From: Paenibacillus lentus
Lineage (GTDB): Bacteria > Bacillota > Bacilli > Paenibacillales > Paenibacillaceae
Assembly (NCBI RefSeq): GCF_003931855.1
Contig: NZ_CP034248.1
Span: 3,844,001 to 3,908,000 of the forward strand
DNA: 64,000 nucleotides
Direction: 5' to 3'
Shown here: piece after piece, positions 42,939 through 51,430 of the stretch
Layout of the letters: every line of letters begins with the position of its first letter
Position numbering within the stretch: position 1 is the first letter of the stretch
Translations under genes and position numbers: made by a program
The notes under the pieces: generated by a model
Seen by the model: the letters and a program-made list of their open reading frames with translations, nothing else
Told to the model about the DNA's origin: nothing
Databases searched by the model: none

Positions 42939-44263
42939 AGGACACCCTCCCCGGACAAATCATATTCATAAGCATGCGTAATCCGCACTTTAGCCATCTC
43001 GCCGATGCCGACGGGACAGTTTGTTACATACACTTCACCATCAATTTCGGGCGCATCAAATTGCGAACGCCCAATATAGACGTCGCTACGTCCATCATAA
43101 CGCTCCACAAGCACGTCCAGGACTTGTCCCACGAATTTACTGGCATTCTCATTAGAGACCTCTCGCTGAATTTCCATCAGCGTCGTGGCACGCCATTCCT
43201 TCACCTCATCTGGAATTTGATCCGGCAGCCTTGACGCCGGCGTATCTTCTTCCTTTGAATAGGTAAATACGCCTAAACGGTCAAACTTGATCTCTCTTAC
43301 GAAATCGCATAGACGAGCAAAATCATCTTCTGTCTCACCCGGAAATCCGACGATAAGGGAAGTTCGGAGCGAAACATTCGGAATACGGGAACGTATTTTG
43401 GCAATCAGCTCGCGGATGTCACGATTCCGCCCCGGTCTGCGCATCCGTTTGAGCAGAGCATCCTCACTATGCTGCAGCGGCATGTCAACATATTTACATA
43501 TCTTTGGATTCGTTGCAATCATCTCAATTAATTCATCCGTGAAGAAGCCCGGGTATGCATAGTGCAGTCGTACCCATTCGATACCGTTAACCTTTGTAAC
43601 CTGATCCATCAATTCAGCGAGCTTATATTCACCATAAAGATCCGTTCCGTAATTCGTCGAGTCCTGTGCGATCAGACTGATCTCCTTTACCCCTTGCGAC
43701 GCCATAAGCTTGCCCTCAGCCACAATCGATTCCATCGAACGACTGCGAAACTTCCCGCGCATTATCGGAATGCTGCAAAAAGTACAGTTATTATCGCAGC
43801 CCTCCGCGATTTTTACATATGTAGTATACTTAGCTGTCGATACTTTACGAGGGAGAACCTCCTCATAATTAAACACAGGATTCCCGACTTGAATCGGTTT
43901 CTTACCTTTCAGGGCTTCGTCCACGATCTGAGCAATATTATAAAAATCCCCGGTTCCGACAATACCGTCGATCTCCGGCATTTCTTCCATTAGGGCCTGC
44001 TTGTAGCGCTGAGTCAGACAACCGGATACAATGAGCGCCTTCAGGTTCGCTGTCTCTTTTAAATCAGCTAAATCGAGAATCGTATTCACTGATTCTTCTT
44101 TGGCAGCATCAATAAATCCACAGGTGTTAACGATAATAACCGTCGCCTCTCCACGATCCTCCACAAGACGATAGCCTCTCTGATCGATTAGTCCTGACAT
44201 AATTTCCGAGTCAACCAGGTTTTTCTCACAACCAAGTGTAACGATTTTCACTTTTTCTGTCAT
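42935..44263 (-). CDS. rimO: Ribosomal protein S12 methylthiotransferase RimO
   Basis: A 442-residue radical-SAM methylthiotransferase modifying an Asp of ribosomal protein S12. UPF0004 Cys residues lie in TLGCEKNLVDSE, NTCGFIDAAKEE and SGCLTQRY. The radical SAM motif is CDNNCTFC near residue 158, and a TRAM domain closes the C-terminus. The EGCDNNCTFCSIP context and short N-terminus separate it from MiaB, which is also in this window. GGGGGATACTGATAT precedes the ATG. Confidence 0.95.
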   Translation of the reverse strand: MTEKVKIVTLGCEKNLVDSEIMSGLIDQRGYRLVEDRGEATVIIVNTCGFIDAAKEESVNTILDLADLKETANLKALIVSGCLTQRYKQALMEEMPEIDGIVGTGDFYNIAQIVDEALKGKKPIQVGNPVFNYEEVLPRKVSTAKYTTYVKIAEGCDNNCTFCSIPIMRGKFRSRSMESIVAEGKLMASQGVKEISLIAQDSTNYGTDLYGEYKLAELMDQVTKVNGIEWVRLHYAYPGFFTDELIEMIATNPKICKYVDMPLQHSEDALLKRMRRPGRNRDIRELIAKIRSRIPNVSLRTSLIVGFPGETEDDFARLCDFVREIKFDRLGVFTYSKEEDTPASRLPDQIPDEVKEWRATTLMEIQREVSNENASKFVGQVLDVLVERYDGRSDVYIGRSQFDAPEIDGEVYVTNCPVGIGEMAKVRITHAYEYDLSGEGVL

Positions 44264-44403
44264 ATATCAGTATCCCCCAATGAAATTAGCCGATTACCCG
44301 TTTTTCCCTACAAGTATAAGCTTTAGGAACATACCGTGTCAAAAACGTGTAAAGGTCTCTCACCACGCGATTAACGCAGCGAAAGACCAACATTTTTAAA
44401 CGC

Positions 44404-44895
44404 CTATTTGAAGTTGGTAAATTGTAAATCGAGCGACAGATCCCCTTTGCGGAGCATCTGCATCACCTGCTGCAGATCATCCTTGCTCTTGCCGGTAACC
44501 CGGATTTGATCGCCTTGAATTTGGCTTTTGACCTTCAGCTTTGAATCGCGGATCATCACATTAATTTTCTTAGCATTCTCCGCATCAATGCCTTGTTTCA
44601 GCTTAATACGCTGACGCACCGTTCCTAGCGACGCCGGCTCTACTTTACCGTAATCCAAGTTCTTGATCGGCAACCCTCTCTTAATCATTTTCGATTGCAG
44701 AATATCAATGACAGCGCCGAGCTTGTAATCATCGTCTGAGACGACAACCAATTCATCCTTCTCGACTTTAAGCTCGGTCTTGCTCCCTTTGAAGTCAAAT
44801 CGGTTAGCTATTTCCCGCTCCGTCTGGTCGATCGCATTCGTAAGTTCCTGCATGTCCATTTTGGAGACGATATCAAATGAGCTTTCAGAAGCCAT
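44404..44895 (-). CDS. YajQ-family nucleotide-binding protein
   Basis: A 163-residue UPF0234/YajQ protein (ASESSFDIVSKMDMQELTNA; NRFDFKGSKTELK; GKSKDDLQQVMQMLR). It folds as two RNA-recognition-like domains; a YajQ homologue in Xanthomonas binds cyclic-di-GMP. ACGGAGAAAT precedes the ATG. It lies alone between rodZ and rimO. Its role in this organism is not known. Confidence 0.92.
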   Translation of the reverse strand: MASESSFDIVSKMDMQELTNAIDQTEREIANRFDFKGSKTELKVEKDELVVVSDDDYKLGAVIDILQSKMIKRGLPIKNLDYGKVEPASLGTVRQRIKLKQGIDAENAKKINVMIRDSKLKVKSQIQGDQIRVTGKSKDDLQQVMQMLRKGDLSLDLQFTNFK

Positions 44896-45020
44896 ATTTC
44901 TCCGTCCTTTCCTGTTTACTTATCTCTAATTAATTATATGTAATCCTATGGGCAAAGTCCAACCTCACAGTGTCATTGAACCTGAGCAGTTGGATCATCA
45001 AATTTAGAAATATGCAAAAA

Positions 45021-45056
45021 AGGTATTCCTCGGATAACGCCCGAAGAATACCCTTT
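45021..45056 (-). terminator. Intrinsic terminator after rodZ
   Basis: On the minus strand AAGGGTATTC pairs with GAATACCTT with a CGGGCG/CCG inner pairing; TTTTTTGC follows. It lies about 60 bp past the rodZ stop. Confidence 0.8.
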
Positions 45057-45117
45057 TCTTGCACATTACAGCAATCAATCTTTTAATTAGGTTGTTTCTC
45101 TCCGGGGGTTAAAGCGG

Positions 45118-46134
45118 TTATTCTGTACTCAGATCGGAGTCAGCATCACTTTCCCTTCCAGCTTCGGCTTCTGTGCCAGATGCACCTGTATCCATGTTAA
45201 GCTGGATTTTGGAAGTATTCTTGCCATCCTCAACGACCTGTCCCGCCACAGTAATTTGCGTGTACGAGGAAGCCCCCGATTTAATATACATTCCTTCAGG
45301 ACCAAGTTCATAAGTCAGCACTTCGCCCTCAGATGTATTATCGAAGTACAGCTTCTCACCGTCCTTGCCTCCCTTATACACTTCGACCCAGCTCCTACCG
45401 GTCGCGTTGATCACAACTTGCACCGGCTGCCCGCTAGGATTGGATACTTTAAAATTGGTTGTGCTACCGCTCTTTCCGTCCGGCAGGACAACAACATCTC
45501 CATCAGCCCCCGCATCAGTACCGTTATTCGATCCGTCATCCGTACTGTCAGGCGTGTTAGAGTTTTCTTGGTTCCCATCGGCAGCGGACGACGTATTCTC
45601 CTTCTCCGACTGCTGCTCGGCAGCTTTACCATCATTAGACCCATTAGAAGCTCCGTTCTGGCTCTTATCGCCTTGCTTCGCAGGTGTTTCCGATTGGGTT
45701 AATTTAGTTGGATCCGTCTCATTTTTCTTATCCGCAGTCGGATCTTTACCCCAAACTACAAAATACGTATAAATGACGATCAGGATTACTATTGTAAAAG
45801 ACCACATCAGCGCCGTAGACATCCATTTAGAATTACGCCCCGATGTTTGTCTGCTGCGGCGTTTCTGTAACACAGGCTCCATCGTCTGCTCCACCTGAGG
45901 AGCTGGTACATCTTGACGATGCTCATTGAGCAGCTCATCTGCATCCACTCCAACCGCTTCGGCGTATGTCTTTATAAAGGCCCGCACATAAAAACTTCCC
46001 GGCAACACTTTATAATCTCCCGCTTCGATGGCTTCTAAATATCTTTTGCGAATTTTTGTCATATCTTGTACATCATCCAGTGACAAGCCTCTGGCAAGGC
46101 GGGCTTCCTTCAATTGCTGGCCCAAATTCGACAC
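45118..46134 (-). CDS. rodZ: RodZ-like cell-shape protein (YmfM type)
   Basis: A 338-residue bitopic membrane protein. An N-terminal helix-turn-helix (LGQQLKEARLARGLSLDDVQ) binds MreB in RodZ proteins. One membrane helix follows near residue 105-125 (LMWSFTIVILIVIYTYFVVW). A low-complexity Ser/Asn/Asp-rich linker then leads to a C-terminal DUF4115 beta domain (VQVVINATGRSWVEVYKGG). AGGAGG with eight bases points to GTG at 46134; ATGs at 46140 and 46152 overlap the site. A 14-bp direct repeat lies upstream. Confidence 0.88.
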   Translation of the reverse strand: MSNLGQQLKEARLARGLSLDDVQDMTKIRKRYLEAIEAGDYKVLPGSFYVRAFIKTYAEAVGVDADELLNEHRQDVPAPQVEQTMEPVLQKRRSRQTSGRNSKWMSTALMWSFTIVILIVIYTYFVVWGKDPTADKKNETDPTKLTQSETPAKQGDKSQNGASNGSNDGKAAEQQSEKENTSSAADGNQENSNTPDSTDDGSNNGTDAGADGDVVVLPDGKSGSTTNFKVSNPSGQPVQVVINATGRSWVEVYKGGKDGEKLYFDNTSEGEVLTYELGPEGMYIKSGASSYTQITVAGQVVEDGKNTSKIQLNMDTGASGTEAEAGRESDADSDLSTE

Positions 46135-46156
46135 GTCCATCACCTCCTGCAAATAG

Positions 46157-46196
46157 TTGAAATATAATTTATGATTTCAAAATTGAAATATAATTT
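46157..46196. repeat. 14-bp direct repeat upstream of rodZ
   Basis: TTGAAATATAATTT occurs at 46157-46170 and again at 46183-46196, 26 bp apart. Between them TTTCAA-AA-TTGAAA is a dyad. It is AT-rich and near the expected promoter of rodZ, so it may be an operator or promoter duplication. Confidence 0.5.
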
Positions 46197-46199
46197 TCA

Positions 46200-46530
46200 T
46201 AATAGATCAGAACACTTCGATACATTAAACGTATGCACCCTATAAATTGTTACGCTTCGCTTTAATATTCCAGAGCCTGATTTATCCTGTGTCTATTTCA
46301 CCAAAAAAAGACGACAATAACGCCCTCTCTCATCAATGTACTTCAAAAGACCTACGAATTTATGTATCGGAATGTTCAAACCCTTAAAAACTCTCATTCG
46401 ACAATATGGGTCATTATTCCTGCATCGTGTTGCCGGCACTGAAAAGTATGCAGAATTAAAGCGAACAATTACAATACGTGTTTTATGATATATAAAATAA
46501 TTTCGAAAGGCAAGCGGCTGTATTAAATGG
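46200..46530. other. Intergenic region without a supported gene
   Basis: About 330 bp between rodZ and the terminator of the DUF3243 gene. An 84-codon leftward frame occupies part of it but has no ribosome binding site and overlaps the terminator. I see no RNA gene or clear repeat. Confidence 0.4.
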
Positions 46531-46566
46531 TAGAAAAAGCTCCCCATTACAGGGAGCTTTTCTACG
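46531..46566. terminator. Intrinsic terminator after the DUF3243 gene
   Basis: A stem of 14 bp, AAAAGCTCCC/GGGAGCTTTT with outer GTAG/CTAC (46531-46545 with 46553-46566), and T-rich on both strands. It starts four bases from the stop of the leftward gene. Confidence 0.85.
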
Positions 46567-46570
46567 TAAA

Positions 46571-46825
46571 CTATGCGTTTTCCTTAGCTAACTTTACCAT
46601 CAGCCGAGCGATCGTCTTGCGCTCTTCTTCATTACCGACATCCCAAAGCTCTTTGAGGGTGCGGTTAGAAGCATTTTGTGGATCTACCTTCTCGTCCAGA
46701 AATCCGCCGATCTCATAAGCAAGACGAGCTATAGCCTCTTCGCTCAGACCTGATCTTTCCGCATGTTTGACGCGTTCACCCAAGAATTTCTTCCAGGTAT
46801 CAAAATTTTTGAGTACTGTTGACAT
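46571..46825 (-). CDS. ymfJ: DUF3243 family protein (YmfJ)
   Basis: An 84-residue helical protein (FDTWKKFLGERVKHAERSGL; ELWDVGNEEERKTIARLMV) of the DUF3243/YmfJ family. The B. subtilis gene has the same neighbours, ymfI upstream and the rodZ homologue downstream. AAGGAGGATTTAAAC selects the ATG at 46825. Function is unknown. Confidence 0.9.
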   Translation of the reverse strand: MSTVLKNFDTWKKFLGERVKHAERSGLSEEAIARLAYEIGGFLDEKVDPQNASNRTLKELWDVGNEEERKTIARLMVKLAKENA

Positions 46826-46967
46826 GTTTAAATCCTCCTTCACTTGGACGTGAGATTTAAAATCAACAGTCGTAATATGCGAATTAAACAGCCTATTTAT
46901 TCGTCATGACACTTGAATCGCTTAACCATTCCTTCCCTGTACGGCTAAGTTCGTTTTGTCTTGCCAT

Positions 46968-47735
46968 TTACGTAAGCCAGCCGCCGTTAGGACTAATGAT
47001 TTGCCCCGTAATATATCCTGATTCCGGAAGTGCGAGGAAATAAACCAACGACGCGATTTCTTCTGGCGAGGCTAATCTCCCTGCAGGAATTTCTTCCTCC
47101 AGCATACGAATTTCCTCAGCGTCAAAGCGTTCCATCATATCCGTTTTTACAGCCCCCGGAGCGACCGCGTTGACCGTTACACATGAAGGGGCTAGTTCTT
47201 TAGCCAGCGCCTTCGTAAAGGCGTTCACGCCCCCCTTGGCGGCGGAATAGACGGCCTCACAAGCTCCACCAGAAATCCCCCATACTGAAGAGACATTAAT
47301 AATCCGTCCAAAACGCTGGTGAATCATATAGGGCATAAATGCCTGACTGCACAAAAACACGCTTTTTAAATTTATATCCATCACTTCATCCCACTGCTCT
47401 TCTTGGACATCCGACAACAGGCTATAATGAGATACCCCCGCATTATTCACCAGAATATCCGGTTTAAGACCGCGACTCTCCAGCTTTTCCTTCATCCGAT
47501 AAATCTCTTCCCGGCTTCTCAAATCAGCATTGACCGTAAATACCTTGGCACCAAGCTCAAGACATTTCCTCGCCACTTCATTGGCTGCTTCGTGCGATTT
47601 CATGTAATGAATGATGATATTCATGCCGACCGCTGCAAAACGGAGCGCGATCTGAGCCCCAATGCCTCTGCTCGCCCCCGTAATGAGCACGGTCACTTCC
47701 CCAATGCTTTTATCTATCCCATGATTGATGTTCAT
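46968..47735 (-). CDS. ymfI: Short-chain dehydrogenase/reductase (YmfI, FabG-like)
   Basis: A 255-residue classical SDR. TGASRGIGAQ near residue 20 is the cofactor loop and NNAG the structural motif near 96. Ser in NVSSVWG near 150 and YSAAKGG near 164 complete the Ser-Tyr-Lys site. VNAVAPGAVKTDM is the FabG-like segment. It probably reduces a 3-oxoacyl or related substrate with NADPH. No good ribosome binding site is visible; its ATG lies three bases after the ymfH stop, so translation is probably coupled. Confidence 0.88.
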   Translation of the reverse strand: MNINHGIDKSIGEVTVLITGASRGIGAQIALRFAAVGMNIIIHYMKSHEAANEVARKCLELGAKVFTVNADLRSREEIYRMKEKLESRGLKPDILVNNAGVSHYSLLSDVQEEQWDEVMDINLKSVFLCSQAFMPYMIHQRFGRIINVSSVWGISGGACEAVYSAAKGGVNAFTKALAKELAPSCVTVNAVAPGAVKTDMMERFDAEEIRMLEEEIPAGRLASPEEIASLVYFLALPESGYITGQIISPNGGWLT

Positions 47736-47738
47736 ATA

Positions 47739-49019
47739 TTACGGACTGACGACGAGCGATACCGCTAACTGTTCCCAATTAATATGCTCGCGCAACCGGT
47801 TGTTCACCTCTTCCAGAGTCAAAGATTCGTAAATCTGCAATACGGAGAAGAGATCTTGGCCCCGGAACCGATAACGGGTAAATTCATGAGCGATATTTTC
47901 CGGTGAATTTAACATGCGCAAATAACTTCCAATTTTTTTCTTGCGCGCCCGCTCGAAGTCATCGTTCACAAACCCCTTAGCAACAACCGCTTTAATCTCT
48001 TCCGTTACAATTTCCAGAAGACGCTCCGGATCCTTTGTGTCGCCACCGATCGCCGAGAAGGCATAGTTCGGATTACTGTTATATTCATGGCCGAAGCCGT
48101 CGGAAATAAGATCCATGTCATACAGATTTTGATACAGCTTCGTACTGGTACCGATCAGCAAATCCAAAGCCAGCTTGATCGCTAAATCCCGACGCAGCAA
48201 AGCCTCACCCGTATTCCCGAGATTCGTCTCTTTAAACCCAAACAAGCATTTAGGCAGAGAAACAGGAAGCTTGACAACTTTACGCTTCTCATGCACCTCG
48301 ACTGGCTCCGCATCGAATAGCCGCTTAATTTCTCCCTGGGGCTCATATTTCTTCTTGGCCTGATTGCTCCGCACCACAGAGAATACCTCTTCTGGATCAA
48401 CGCCGCCTACGACAAACAACAGCATATTGCTCGGATGGTAAAAAGCGTCATAACACGTATATAACGTCTCTTTTGTGATCGTTCCAATGGATTCCACCGT
48501 ACCTGCAATATCGATATGAACTGGATGAACGGAATACATTGCCTCGATCAAGCCGAAATACACGCGCCAATCTGGATTATCCTGATACATGCCGATTTCT
48601 TGACCAATGATGCCCTTCTCCTTTTCCACGTTCTGATCTGTAAAATAAGGATTTTGCACGAAGTTCACCAACGTCTCCAAATTTTCCATCACGTTCTCCG
48701 TAGCGGAGAATAAATAGACAGTTTGATCAAAACTTGTAAAAGCATTAGCGGAAGCACCTAAAGAAGCAAATTTGGCAAAAATATCGCCCTCCGGCTCCTC
48801 GAACATTTTATGCTCCAGGAAGTGGGCAATGCCATCCGGCACCTTCGTATCGGCTTCACCTTCTACTCGGAAATGATTATCGATCGAGCCGTACTTGGTC
48901 GAGAAAGTAGCATACGTCTTCTGGAAGCCCGGCTTAGGAAGCACATACACCTGCAAACCATTATCCATCGTCTCCCGATATACCGTCTCTTTCAATCTTT
49001 CATGCGTAATGACTTCCAT
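47739..49019 (-). CDS. ymfH: M16 metallopeptidase, active-type subunit (YmfH)
   Basis: A 426-residue pitrilysin-family protein with the inverted zinc motif HFLEH (GIAHFLEHKMF) near residue 65 and the third ligand Glu in GQEIGMYQD near 142, so the zinc site is complete. The C-terminal M16_C domain follows. It is encoded three bases after ymfF, which lacks the motif; together they probably form a two-chain peptidase. The AAGGAGGTGTAGCTC site lies at the ymfF end. Confidence 0.92.
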   Translation of the reverse strand: MEVITHERLKETVYRETMDNGLQVYVLPKPGFQKTYATFSTKYGSIDNHFRVEGEADTKVPDGIAHFLEHKMFEEPEGDIFAKFASLGASANAFTSFDQTVYLFSATENVMENLETLVNFVQNPYFTDQNVEKEKGIIGQEIGMYQDNPDWRVYFGLIEAMYSVHPVHIDIAGTVESIGTITKETLYTCYDAFYHPSNMLLFVVGGVDPEEVFSVVRSNQAKKKYEPQGEIKRLFDAEPVEVHEKRKVVKLPVSLPKCLFGFKETNLGNTGEALLRRDLAIKLALDLLIGTSTKLYQNLYDMDLISDGFGHEYNSNPNYAFSAIGGDTKDPERLLEIVTEEIKAVVAKGFVNDDFERARKKKIGSYLRMLNSPENIAHEFTRYRFRGQDLFSVLQIYESLTLEEVNNRLREHINWEQLAVSLVVSP

Positions 49020-49022
49020 GAG

Positions 49023-50303
49023 CTACACCTCCTTCTTTCCTGTCAAAAAGTAAATCGTATCCAATTCAACCGTGTTGGCCACTTCCACGACATCCTCCGT
49101 CGTGATAGCTTCAACCTGCCGAAGAAGCTCTTCTGCCGGCCGTTCCCGATCAGACAATACACGATTAAAGTCATACGCCACCATATCAAAAGCAGAATCC
49201 TGCATTTCCAGCAAACTGTTGCGAATCATCGCCTTGGTCTGAGACATTTCTAGTTCGCTAATTTGACCTTCGCGCAAGCTGCCTAGCTGTGCCTTAATAA
49301 TTTCAAGCGCTTTTTGATAATTTGCAATTTCAATCCCGGACTGGATCGAAATAATTCCCTTATGGCCATCAAATCTTGATGCAGCATAATAAGCCAAGCT
49401 TTCCTTCTCCCTAACGTTAATAAATAACTTGGAGTGAGGGTAGCTGCCTAGAATACCGTTATAGAGAAGCGCTGCTGCATAGCGCTCATCTCCATAGGTC
49501 ACCGGAATGCGCAGACCCATATTCAGTTTGCCTTGTTTGACATCGAGTACCTCTTCTACAGTGCGAACATCATCTCCAGACAGATGGCTCTGAGCAGGCA
49601 CATATTGCGGCGAAGCAGATCGTCCTATGTTAAAATGCTGCTCCACAAGTTTCTGTACTTCTGCAAGCGTAGTGTCTCCAACGACGTACAAATCAAGGTT
49701 TGCCTGTTGCAGCCACTGCTGAAACGCCTTGTACAGCGACTGGGAGGTGATTCCCTCCAAATCCTTGCGCTGACCTAACGGGTGAAGGCGATATGGGTCA
49801 TTCCGGAACATTTCCTCCATGCACCGTTCCGCGGCATAACGAATTTTATCATTGATGATCGCTTCAAGCTTCTTGCGTACCGTCTCCCGCTCCGAGCTCA
49901 CATATGCGTTACGGAATACACCGTTTTCCATGACAGGTTTCGTTACGACTTCACCGAGAAAAGAGAATGTTTTTCGCAGCAAAGAATCGTCACTGGACAC
50001 AAAATCGTCGTTAATCGTATCCATGCGGAACTGGACAATTTGGTAATTTCCACGTTTATATACATCAAAGCCGAAGCCCGCGCCATATAAGTGTTCAAGC
50101 TGCTCGCGAAATTGAATCGTCTCTGGATACGAGACCGTACCCCGCCGCAGTACGAAAGGCGTTAGTGCTGTAGTTGTAACCGTCTGCTCATTTAGCGGAA
50201 TTCCCGCATAGAGCGATACTGCGAAGGTTTTGAATCTCGTCGTCGGCAGAACATGAATTCGAATATGACCGGCGCTGCCCCGTTCAAATACAGTTTTATT
50301 CAA
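49023..50303 (-). CDS. ymfF: M16-like peptidase, inactive-type partner (YmfF)
   Basis: A 426-residue M16 homologue in which the HxxEH site is replaced (the equivalent region reads LTPFVLRRGT), so it cannot bind zinc there. It keeps the M16_C part and the conserved substrate-clamp region (INVREKESLAYYAASRFDGH). It is likely the non-catalytic partner of YmfH. The start is TTG after AAAGGAGTTTTCATA. Confidence 0.9.
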   Translation of the reverse strand: MNKTVFERGSAGHIRIHVLPTTRFKTFAVSLYAGIPLNEQTVTTTALTPFVLRRGTVSYPETIQFREQLEHLYGAGFGFDVYKRGNYQIVQFRMDTINDDFVSSDDSLLRKTFSFLGEVVTKPVMENGVFRNAYVSSERETVRKKLEAIINDKIRYAAERCMEEMFRNDPYRLHPLGQRKDLEGITSQSLYKAFQQWLQQANLDLYVVGDTTLAEVQKLVEQHFNIGRSASPQYVPAQSHLSGDDVRTVEEVLDVKQGKLNMGLRIPVTYGDERYAAALLYNGILGSYPHSKLFINVREKESLAYYAASRFDGHKGIISIQSGIEIANYQKALEIIKAQLGSLREGQISELEMSQTKAMIRNSLLEMQDSAFDMVAYDFNRVLSDRERPAEELLRQVEAITTEDVVEVANTVELDTIYFLTGKKEV

Positions 50304-50380
50304 TATGAAAACTCCTTTACAAGAGACTATCTAGACTTTAAATACAGGCAATTTCAGTTCCATTCTATACCATCGCAAAG

Positions 50381-50416
50381 TAAAGAAGCAACCCGATGAA
50401 ATGAGCGGCTGCTTCC
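50381..50416 (-). terminator. Intrinsic terminator after sleB
   Basis: On the minus strand GAAGCA pairs with TGCTTC (50385-50390 with 50410-50415) with a CC/GG extension; TTTACTTTG follows. It separates the sporulation gene sleB from ymfF. Confidence 0.65.
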
Positions 50417-50430
50417 CTTTCAAACGTTAT

Positions 50431-51261
50431 TTACATGCAAAAAATATGTTTTCCGATCGTTTTAACCTGCGGACGAGTCCAAATCCATTTTGAAGTCGCT
50501 GTCTCTGGATTAAAATAATATAGACATCCGCCTGACGGATCCCAACCATTCAATGCTTGTTGAACGGCTTTTCTTGCACTCTCATTCGGTTCAAGCCAAA
50601 TTTGGCCGTCATCCACCGCTGTAAAAGCCCGCGGTTGAAAAATAACACCGGATACTGTATTTGGAAAGCTCGGTGATTTTACACGGTTAAGAATTACGGC
50701 AGCCACCGCTACTTGTCCCTCAAATGGTTCACCGCGCGCCTCCCCATACACCGCATTAGCCATAATTTTGAGATCATTAGCCGATAATCCCATCGCGTTA
50801 GAGGAGGATAAATCCGCCGATGTATTCGCCTGTTCTTGCCCGGTTTTAGCAGCCTCTTGATGGGTGCCCGTTTGTCCTGCAGCCATCTCAGTGCCGGGTC
50901 TCCAGTCTTTTGTGGCATTGTACAGCTTCAGCTTCGTTTTCGGCCCGGCAAGCCCATCAACGACCATACCGAATTCCGATTGAAACCATTTTAGAGAGTC
51001 TTGCGTTTTCGGTCCAAAGTAACTATCGATCTCGCCATGATAAAATCCTAGGAAGGCCAATCGGCCTTGCAGCTCGTAGACGTCTGTGCCGAATGCGCCA
51101 TACTGTATTACCTGTTCACTGAATACGGGAAGAGAAGATTTCGGCTCCTCGCTTCTTTCCGTCATAGCGGGCGTACTATTCCATAGTCGATAAGCTCCGA
51201 ACAATGCCCCGCACAAAAGCAGCACTAAACCGGCGGAAAACCATATTTTAGCTTTTTTCAT
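50431..51261 (-). CDS. sleB: Spore cortex-lytic enzyme SleB
   Basis: A 276-residue cortex hydrolase used in germination. An N-terminal signal-anchor helix (IWFSAGLVLLLCGALFGAY) is followed by a peptidoglycan-binding repeat (DVYELQGRLAFLGFYHGEID) at about 55-115. The C-terminal Hydrolase_2 lytic transglycosylase domain starts near 160 (IMANAVYGEARGEPFEGQVA). ATG at 51261 is used because the upstream ATG at 51309 lies within the promoter start region. A full sigma-G promoter match precedes it. No ypeB follows. Confidence 0.9.
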   Translation of the reverse strand: MKKAKIWFSAGLVLLLCGALFGAYRLWNSTPAMTERSEEPKSSLPVFSEQVIQYGAFGTDVYELQGRLAFLGFYHGEIDSYFGPKTQDSLKWFQSEFGMVVDGLAGPKTKLKLYNATKDWRPGTEMAAGQTGTHQEAAKTGQEQANTSADLSSSNAMGLSANDLKIMANAVYGEARGEPFEGQVAVAAVILNRVKSPSFPNTVSGVIFQPRAFTAVDDGQIWLEPNESARKAVQQALNGWDPSGGCLYYFNPETATSKWIWTRPQVKTIGKHIFCM

Positions 51262-51309
51262 ACGTTTAGCTCTACCTTTCTCTTGTGGATTAACATAGAT
51301 GGATGACAT

Positions 51310-51339
51310 TATTATGACTACTGCCCCACTTTCCTATGC
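51310..51339 (-). promoter_or_regulatory. Sigma-G promoter of sleB
   Basis: On the minus strand GCATA (51335-51339) matches GHATR and CATAATA (51310-51316) matches CATNHTA, with exactly 18 bp between. This predicts forespore expression, as known for sleB in B. subtilis. Confidence 0.75.
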
Positions 51340-51371
51340 ACCCAAAAAAGAATCTCTTGCGCAAGCAAAAA

Positions 51372-51408
51372 TAAACGGCAGATCTTTTGTCCATCAAAAG
51401 ATCTGCCG
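51372..51408 (-). terminator. Intrinsic terminator after spoIIIE
   Basis: CGGCAGATCTTTTG (51376-51389) and CAAAAGATCTGCCG (51395-51408) form a perfect 14-bp stem; the minus strand continues TTTATTTTT. Confidence 0.92.
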
Positions 51409-51430
51409 CAACACAAATATTTTAAACCAT

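Noticed and set aside
44345-44400. Terminator after the YajQ-family gene
   Set aside because: GGTCT/AGACC pairing is short with a wide loop and the minus-strand T-run is weak; left uncalled.
46293-46547. Leftward 84-codon frame between rodZ and the DUF3243 gene
   Set aside because: No ribosome binding site and the start lies inside a terminator stem; composition is not protein-like.
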